This document shows, piece by piece, positions 58,273-64,000 of a DNA stretch of 64,000 nucleotides; the stretch's first letter is position 1; each line of letters opens with the position of its first letter. Made by a program: the position numbers and the translations under genes. Origin of the DNA: Chlorops oryzae (lineage: Eukaryota; Arthropoda; Insecta; Diptera; Chloropidae). Under the pieces are notes generated by a model that saw nothing but the letters and a program-made list of their open reading frames with translations, searched no databases and was not told where the DNA came from. Location: the NCBI GenBank assembly GCA_020466095.1, contig CM035806.1, positions 144,446,420-144,510,419 on the forward strand. The letters are read 5' to 3'.

Positions 58273-59133
58273 TTTATACCCGACACACTCTGTGTCGAGG
58301 GTATATTGCGTTTGTTGGGTTGTGTGTAACACCCAGAACCAGTCGAGATAGACCATACAAAATGTATATAGAAATGATCAGCGTCACCGTCTGTCTGTCT
58401 GTCTGTCTGTCCGTCTGTCCGTCTGTCTGTCTGTCTGTTTGTATACAGTTATCTTATCGAAGGAGTTGACCTATCTTAACAAAATTTGGTATGCGTGCTC
58501 ACGGAGACATGAGTAAGAACAAGTTCGAGAATGGACCCGATCGGATAATTTTTAGGGGTACCTCCAGTACTAGGGTCTGTTACGAAAATCACAAAAACTG
58601 CTCTAAAATCGAAGTTTTTAATGATATTTTGATGAAATTTGATATTTGAACATGTTTAAAGGCAAGTAAAACGATTTCAAAAAATTGTAAAAGTGGGCGT
58701 GGCATAAGGGCGTTTTTCAAAAATTGTCTCCTACTCCCGAAATACCAATGGGACTTGAACAAAAATTGGCACGTATACTTCCTTGATGGCCAGTAACGTC
58801 CTTCCCAAAAAATTTTTCGATCGGACCATTATTAAGGGCACCTCTAGTACTAGGGTCTGTCACAAAAATCCCAAAAATGCCTCAAAATCAGACTTTATTG
58901 AAATATTTCAATGAAACTTAGAATTTGAGCGTTTATATAAGGGTCCGATTAAAATTCCAAAAAAATTTGAAAAGTGGGCGTGGCGAAAGGACGGTTTTCA
59001 TTTAGAAATTTAACAAAAGTCGGTATATGGGGCTCCTTATGCCCTTAAACACCTCTTGATATTAAAAATTATGTGTCTGTGTCGGGTATTCTATTGTCAG
59101 GCTCGCCTGACTATAACACCCTTACTTGTTTTT
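58273..59133 (+). mobile_element. Mini-me/DINE-like repeat, copy 2 (complete-looking)
   Basis: Opens with a hairpin, TACCCGACACA-CTC-TGTGTCGAGGGTA (58277-58302). It has a (GTCT/GTCC)n core at 58388-58440 and repeats TGTGTCGGGTAT near 59080. It closes with a second hairpin and CCTTACTTGTTTT. The body matches the inverse of 50226-51020. About 860 bp, non-coding, Helitron-like by family resemblance. Confidence 0.8.
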
Positions 59134-59738
59134 TTTTTGGTTTGTTTCTTATGCAACATTGTGTAAATTTCATTTGTTAAGGGAGAGTAACAAAATGAAG
59201 GTCTAAAAAACAAACTACAAACAACAAAAAAAGAAAACAGAAAACAACAAACAAAAGTAGGAACGAAAAGAAGACAAAAAAAAAAAAACAAAAAACTAAA
59301 GCAAATTATTTGAAATTGATTTGCATGCAAAAAAGAATGTTTGAATAGAGAGAAAGAAGTGTAACGACGATGAGACAAGGACGAATTGAAGTTGAAATTT
59401 CGGATTTCGAAAGTGAAGTTGTAAAGTAGCAAATGGCAAATGAACGAGTACGGCGACATGTGTACTTTCGGCAGCGGCATATGGATGCGTATGCTTGGGT
59501 GTGTGTGAGGGTGTGTGGGTGTGCGAAAGAAGATGTCAAGTGATTCTATTTTGTGACCGGAAGCTGAAGCAAGTGATGTTACGCCTCGACTTCGTTGTCA
59601 TTAAAATGCCACATTGAATGGCATTGAGACGCGAAATTGAATTCAATCGAAGTGAATTGAATGAAGTGGATTTCCGAAGTGATATCCTTACGCATTTGCA
59701 TATATGTAGGTACATACACATACACATATATATATATA

Positions 59739-60667
59739 CAGTCGACTCTCGTTAATTCGAAACTCGAGGGACTCTTAAAATGTTACGAATTATCATGTGG
59801 TGTGTCCACAGAAAGAGTGCTTTGATAGTGCTTATATTTTCCACAGTGGTATATTGAACAATTATAAGACATTAACCCCCAAAAAAAATTCGGGGGGCCA
59901 GAGGAAGTTTAGAGAGTTATGGACCAAAAACCAAAAAAAAATCCGAAAAATTCATGGCGTCCGATTTGAATGAAAATTTATATATAGAATAAGTGAAAAA
60001 TTCTAAGAATTTTAACGCCAACATTTTTTAAAAATACTCATTACAACTAGTCTAGTTTGGGTCTAGTTCCAAACTGGTCCAAAAAGGACTAGTTGTAATA
60101 AGTTTTTTGAAAAAGTTTTAGTACCAAAATTCTTAGAATTTTTCACTTATTCTATACAGGGTGTCCCGTTCGGAAGTGCTTTTTTATGGGGATGTTAAGG
60201 GAGGCCAAGATGAACTGAAAATCGTATGGGAGGGGGGCATCGCAAATGCACCTCTGAGGAGTTATAGCGCCTTAAAATTTTTAGGCAGTAAAAATTCTAA
60301 AAATTCTAAGAATTTAAGCAATAAAATTTTTTCAAAAAACTGGTCCTTTTTGGACCATTTTCATCCAAATCGGACGTCATGAATTTTTTGGATTTTTTTT
60401 TTTGTTTTTGATCCATAACTCTCTAAACTTCCTCTAGCCCCACCCCCAAATTTTGTTGGGTTAATGTCTTATAATTGTTCAATATACCATTGTGGAAAAT
60501 ATAAGCACTATCAAAGCACTCTTTCTCTGGACACGCCACTGGGATTATCGAGAGTTCGAATTAACGAGCCTCGGACTGTATAAAGAGATTTTGTTGGGAA
60601 CTTGTGATCACTTTGAATTACAGAGAGCTTCGAATTATATCAGGTTTGAATTAACGAGAGTCCACTG
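59739..60667. mobile_element. Pogo/Tigger-like MITE interrupted by a foldback element
   Basis: Outer ends are CAGTCGACTCTCGTTAATTC and the inverse of GAATTAACGAGAGTCCACTG, 23 bp with two or three differences. They are flanked by TA on both sides (59737-59738, 60668-60669). Without the inner insertion the element is only about 175 bp. CAGT ends with TA targets are typical of pogo/Tigger-type elements. The insertion at 59795-60543 is flanked by ATTATC on both sides. Confidence 0.75.
59795..60543. mobile_element. Foldback-like element P, copy 3 (nested)
   Basis: Ends GTGGTGTGTCCACAGAAAGA and the inverse of CTTTCTCTGGACACGCCACT. The long arms (over 200 bp) pair throughout, including the GTGCTTATATTTTCCACA and AATTATAAGACATTAACCC blocks. 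The direct repeat ATTATC at 59789-59794 and 60544-60549 fits a target duplication of six or more bases. The centre holds about 140 bp of foreign sequence starting ACAGGGTGTCCCGTTCGG (60157), absent from the copy at 54375. A frame at 60161-60382 lies in that insert and is not recognisable. Confidence 0.75.
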
Positions 60668-60672
60668 TATAA

Positions 60673-60723
60673 ACATACATACATACATAAATATATTCAT
60701 ATATACATACATACATACATACA

Positions 60724-60755
<32 letters not shown>

Positions 60756-60904
60756 CATACATACATACATACATACATACATACATACATACATACATAC
60801 ATACATACATACATACATACATACATACATACATACATACATACATACAATACATACATACATACATACATACATACATACATACATACATACATACATA
60901 CTTA
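60673..60904. repeat. (CATA)n microsatellite
   Basis: About 230 bp of tetranucleotide CATA/ACAT repeat with few interruptions (60749, 60848). It is directly next to the right end of the pogo-like element. Tyr/Ile/His/Thr frames are artefacts. Confidence 0.95.
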
Positions 60905-61774
60905 CATATATACATATAAACAAATATATATTTATATGTGTGCGTGTGTATATTTATCTATGTTATCCAAGTATGCATGACATTACTTATATGAAACAAA
61001 GCTTGAGCGATGGTTGAGCCCCATCGATATCGTTATCATCATCACTCCGGCCTAATGTAGAGACACGCGTTCAATTATAATGGCGAGCCGAGGCAATTTG
61101 CCTCAAGTCTATTATTCTCGATATAAATCTTCATATGGTGAAGCTCAATTACCCGACTGTCTATCCGTCAGCCCCGTTTTTCGACAGTGACTGTGCGTCG
61201 GTCTGTTTGTTTGTTCATTATCTGCCCACCTATAGCACAAATTCGTTGCCTTAAATATTCTCCGGCCGATTTGCTATTCCATCATTGTTTTGACATTGAT
61301 CGCTGTGCAAATTAATACCAGCTGCGCTCGTGTTGCTTTGGACCCTCGTCGCTTTTGTATTCAAACTGAATGTGTATGTGTTTGTGTGTGTGTGTGTGTG
61401 TGTGTGCGTGTGTGTGTGGGTCTGTTTATCCTTCTGTTAGAGCTACATTTGTTTTACTCAATACGATAAGTCAATAAAATACGAATTTGTTATTTATACC
61501 ATTTCTCCTATTTTTTTTTTTGTTTGTTTTATGCTTTGTTTTGTTGCTTACTTCTCTCCTTTCTCATGTTTTTTTTTTTTTTTTCTCTATCCTTGTTTTG
61601 GTAGCTTTTTCAATTAACTCGGCAATACACAGCATCACAATCGTAATCACAAAAGTCCAACAAAACAACACTGAGAATGCCACACAGTTGTATTTGTCTG
61701 GCAGCGTTTAATTTCTCTTAAAATGCGCACAGATTTTTTTATTCCCTTATTTATTTTTCGTTTCAGTCCGAATC

Positions 61775-61806
<32 letters not shown>

Positions 61807-61867
61807 ACCCCAAGTCTGAAAGATCTTTCTATTTGTATTCGCTTTTGAATGTAAAGACGTATGGTTA
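60905..61867. other. Gene-free stretch
   Basis: (GT)n at 61383-61417. T runs at 61569-61582 and 61779-61805. No gene was recognised. Confidence 0.4.
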
Positions 61868-62417
61868 CCCAGCGGGAAATGTCCCGCGGACATTCCCGAT
61901 GATGCCCCAGTGACTTCGGAGCCGGAATGCATGCTATTTCCGGTGACACTTTGTATGACATTTACACAGGAGCTGACAGGGACTTCAGCGGTAACATTGT
62001 CATACTAGGGTGTGCGATGGCGAAAAAAGCATTTGAGAGCAGCACATTGCTCTTTTCTCTCTAAATGTCAATTTATAGAAAACCAGTTTGATAACTCTCT
62101 CTTCTTTGCCCTCTCTTTGAATGTTTCGAAAATTTAAAAAAATCTCTTTTTAACAATTTTTGTTCGCCTCTGCCAGGGATCGAACCCGCGATCTTCGGAT
62201 TCTGAGTCGAGCACTCATCATCTACGCCACTTCATGCTAATGCTGAACTGACGGTAAAACCTTATTTAAATTTCAGTAGCCAATGAGAGTCAAGCACATG
62301 AACAGCATCCCTTTACGATGACATGTCCTGCAAGATATCATGCATGACAATGTCACCTATATGTCATCGATGACATCATTGGTGACTTTGTCATGCAGGA
62401 GATAATTTTCCGCTGGG
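61868..62417 (-). mobile_element. CCCWGCRG element, family I, copy 3
   Basis: 550 bp, starting CCCAGCGGGAAATG and ending TTTTCCGCTGGG. TA is duplicated at 61866-61867 and 62418-62419. It is nearly identical to 938-1491 along its whole length, so both are recent. The tRNA-like block is on the minus strand. Confidence 0.87.
62162..62238 (-). other. tRNA-like Pol III promoter block inside family I element
   Basis: The same A-box-like and B-box (GGTTCGATCC) sequence as 1231-1307, with only one or two changes. Confidence 0.7.
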
Positions 62418-62913
62418 TAAGTGAGTGAGGGAATTCTTTTTCGTACGCTCTGCAGTCTAAACGGTTTTGATGGATTTTATTGGTCGAGAGGTGTCATTAG
62501 ATGCATCTCAATTGTGAAAGAGACACTGAGTACTTATAAAAAATAAAAGAAATTATGAAAAAAAAAAATATATTATGTCCTTTCATTTATTTTCTTCTCA
62601 GGACCTATTGATGGAGGACTAAAATAAAAAAAAATTAAAAATAAAAGGTGACTCTTTAAATGGCTTTAATCTTATGCGAATGGAGCTCATATCCATGAAT
62701 AAGTCAAGTTTTTCTTCTTCTGCTTTGTTATATGTATGTATGTGCATTTGATTTCCTTTTCCTGCCAACGTTGTTACTCTTCCTCATTCTGATTGAATGG
62801 CGTCTGTTTTTATTTAAATGACAGTTGGTGTTTCAGCTACTCGTCGTGTGGGTGTGCTCCAGAGTGAGCGTAAGTTGGAGTGTGTTTGCCTTTCTGCCTG
62901 TGTATCTCTGTCT

Positions 62914-62949
<36 letters not shown>

Positions 62950-64000
62950 GGTTTAAGTGTGTTTTTGTGTTGATGTTTTTATCTATTTTAGAACTTTAGA
63001 CTCGTATCATTAGTAAACATGATGTGTTCTTGGACTAAATTAATTTGACATTTTTCGTTTCTGTAAAAATCGCAGGTCCTCTTCAACGCTCTTCCGCCGC
63101 TCCTTTGCATTTCACATTGGCAGGCTTCGGCTGCTTTGGTTTTCTTCTTATTTTGTTGTCTGTGTTATTTTCCATACTTTGTTTTATTTTATTTATTTTT
63201 TTTTTCTATTCATTGCGAATCCATATGTCAATTTAAATTAAGTAATGCTCTCAGAAAAAGGTATCTTTTTTCTTTCGATCCGCCCCGTTATGTTCTGTTT
63301 CGTTTTGTTTTTCCATTTTTTTTTTTTTTTTTTTTTTTGCCTAATATTGAAGACTCGATTTCGTTGTCGTGGCATCCGAGTGGATTGGAAGGTAAATGAA
63401 GATGTTTTTATATTTATTTGTTTTGTATGGATTGAGTATTGCTCGATTAGTTGACAACCTAATGCCAATTTAAAGATGACAAGTGGAATAAAAGAGAGAA
63501 CAACAACAACATTTGAATGGCATGTCAACTGGAGGCATTGAAAAAAAGAAAAAAAGGTCCCATTTTTCTATAGAAAAGAAATATAATAATAATAAAAAGC
63601 TTTTGCCATTTTGTTTTGATAATCCTTTTGCAGAAACACCAGAAAATATGATAGCAACTCATCAAGACAGAAGAATACAACGAATCGCCATTTTTGCTTA
63701 AAAGAAAGATGAAGAAAAAAACATTTTTTTTCTAAAAATATAAAAGCACAAGCTTAGGCGCATCGGCATCGAATTAAGATATAATCAAATCTCTTTCATA
63801 GCATCCACCTATGATGTGCTTATGTGGGAGGAAATAAGAATTGAGGGGAAAATTAGCACGGTTCCGACGCATTGGGCATAACAGCGAAGTTCTTTTGATA
63901 TAATGGCTATGCTTTTGTTTGTGCAGTCACGCCCGCTTAATTCCATTCTGATATGCATAAAAGGGTTAAAATTCACCATTCTATGTAATGTTATGTTCTC
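62418..64000. other. Gene-free right flank
   Basis: (GT)n at 62920-62948, T runs at 63195-63206 and 63318-63339. No gene, exon or element boundary was recognised. Confidence 0.4.

Noticed and set aside
58388..58440. CRISPR-like short repeats
   Set aside because: A tetranucleotide GTCT/GTCC microsatellite core of a fly mini-me-type element, with no spacers.
60161..60382. 73-codon frame in the nested element
   Set aside because: Lies in the insert in the loop of a palindrome, with no recognisable domain and no start context.
60492..60980. Tyr/Ile/His/Thr and Met/Tyr/Val/Cys frames
   Set aside because: Produced by the CATA repeat.

Overview
The window reads as intergenic and intronic DNA from a higher (brachyceran) fly. 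The supporting evidence is the AT-rich base composition, mini-me-type repeats with GTCT/GTCC cores, a mellifera-type mariner, dense (CA/GA/CT)n microsatellites, and two kinds of recurring words that match Drosophila Su(Hw) and Grainyhead sites. A tephritid-like genome would fit, but the species cannot be fixed from this sequence. There is no bacterial-style gene content. Almost every long open frame is a by-product of simple repeats.

Coding content is small. (1) A mariner transposon at 32758-34029 is complete, with 21-bp inverted ends, TA duplications and an uninterrupted 341-residue DD34D transposase. (2) One probable host exon lies on the minus strand at 16526-16595. It encodes a signal peptide and stops at a GTAAGT splice donor, so it is the first coding exon of a secreted or membrane protein whose later exons were not found and probably lie beyond the left edge. 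A possible divergent promoter pair (about 41250 and 43001) is the only other hint of host transcription starts.

The rest is a mobile-element landscape. Left part (1-16.2 kb): a hAT-like MITE with a perfect 8-bp duplication, and many members of several short element families that share CCC(T/A)GC(A/G)G ends and 2-bp target duplications. Members recur at 34.7, 47.4, 48.2 and 61.9 kb. Some of these families carry a tRNA-like block with Pol III A- and B-box sequences. Middle part (17-42 kb): a 16-bp minisatellite made of Grainyhead-type palindromes, a 23-nt C run, scattered Su(Hw)-like sites, the mariner, an almost G/C-free 970-bp tract, and a second 16-bp minisatellite. Right part (45-64 kb): pyrimidine tracts, two mini-me-type elements, foldback-like repeats (one nested in a pogo/Tigger-like MITE), and a 145-bp tandem array with paired Su(Hw)-like sites.

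The two strongest leads are the CCCWGCRG-ended element group with 2-bp duplications and tRNA-like cores, and the high density of Su(Hw)-like motifs. Some of those motifs are in inverted pairs inside repeats, which suggests insulator sites spread or multiplied by repeats.
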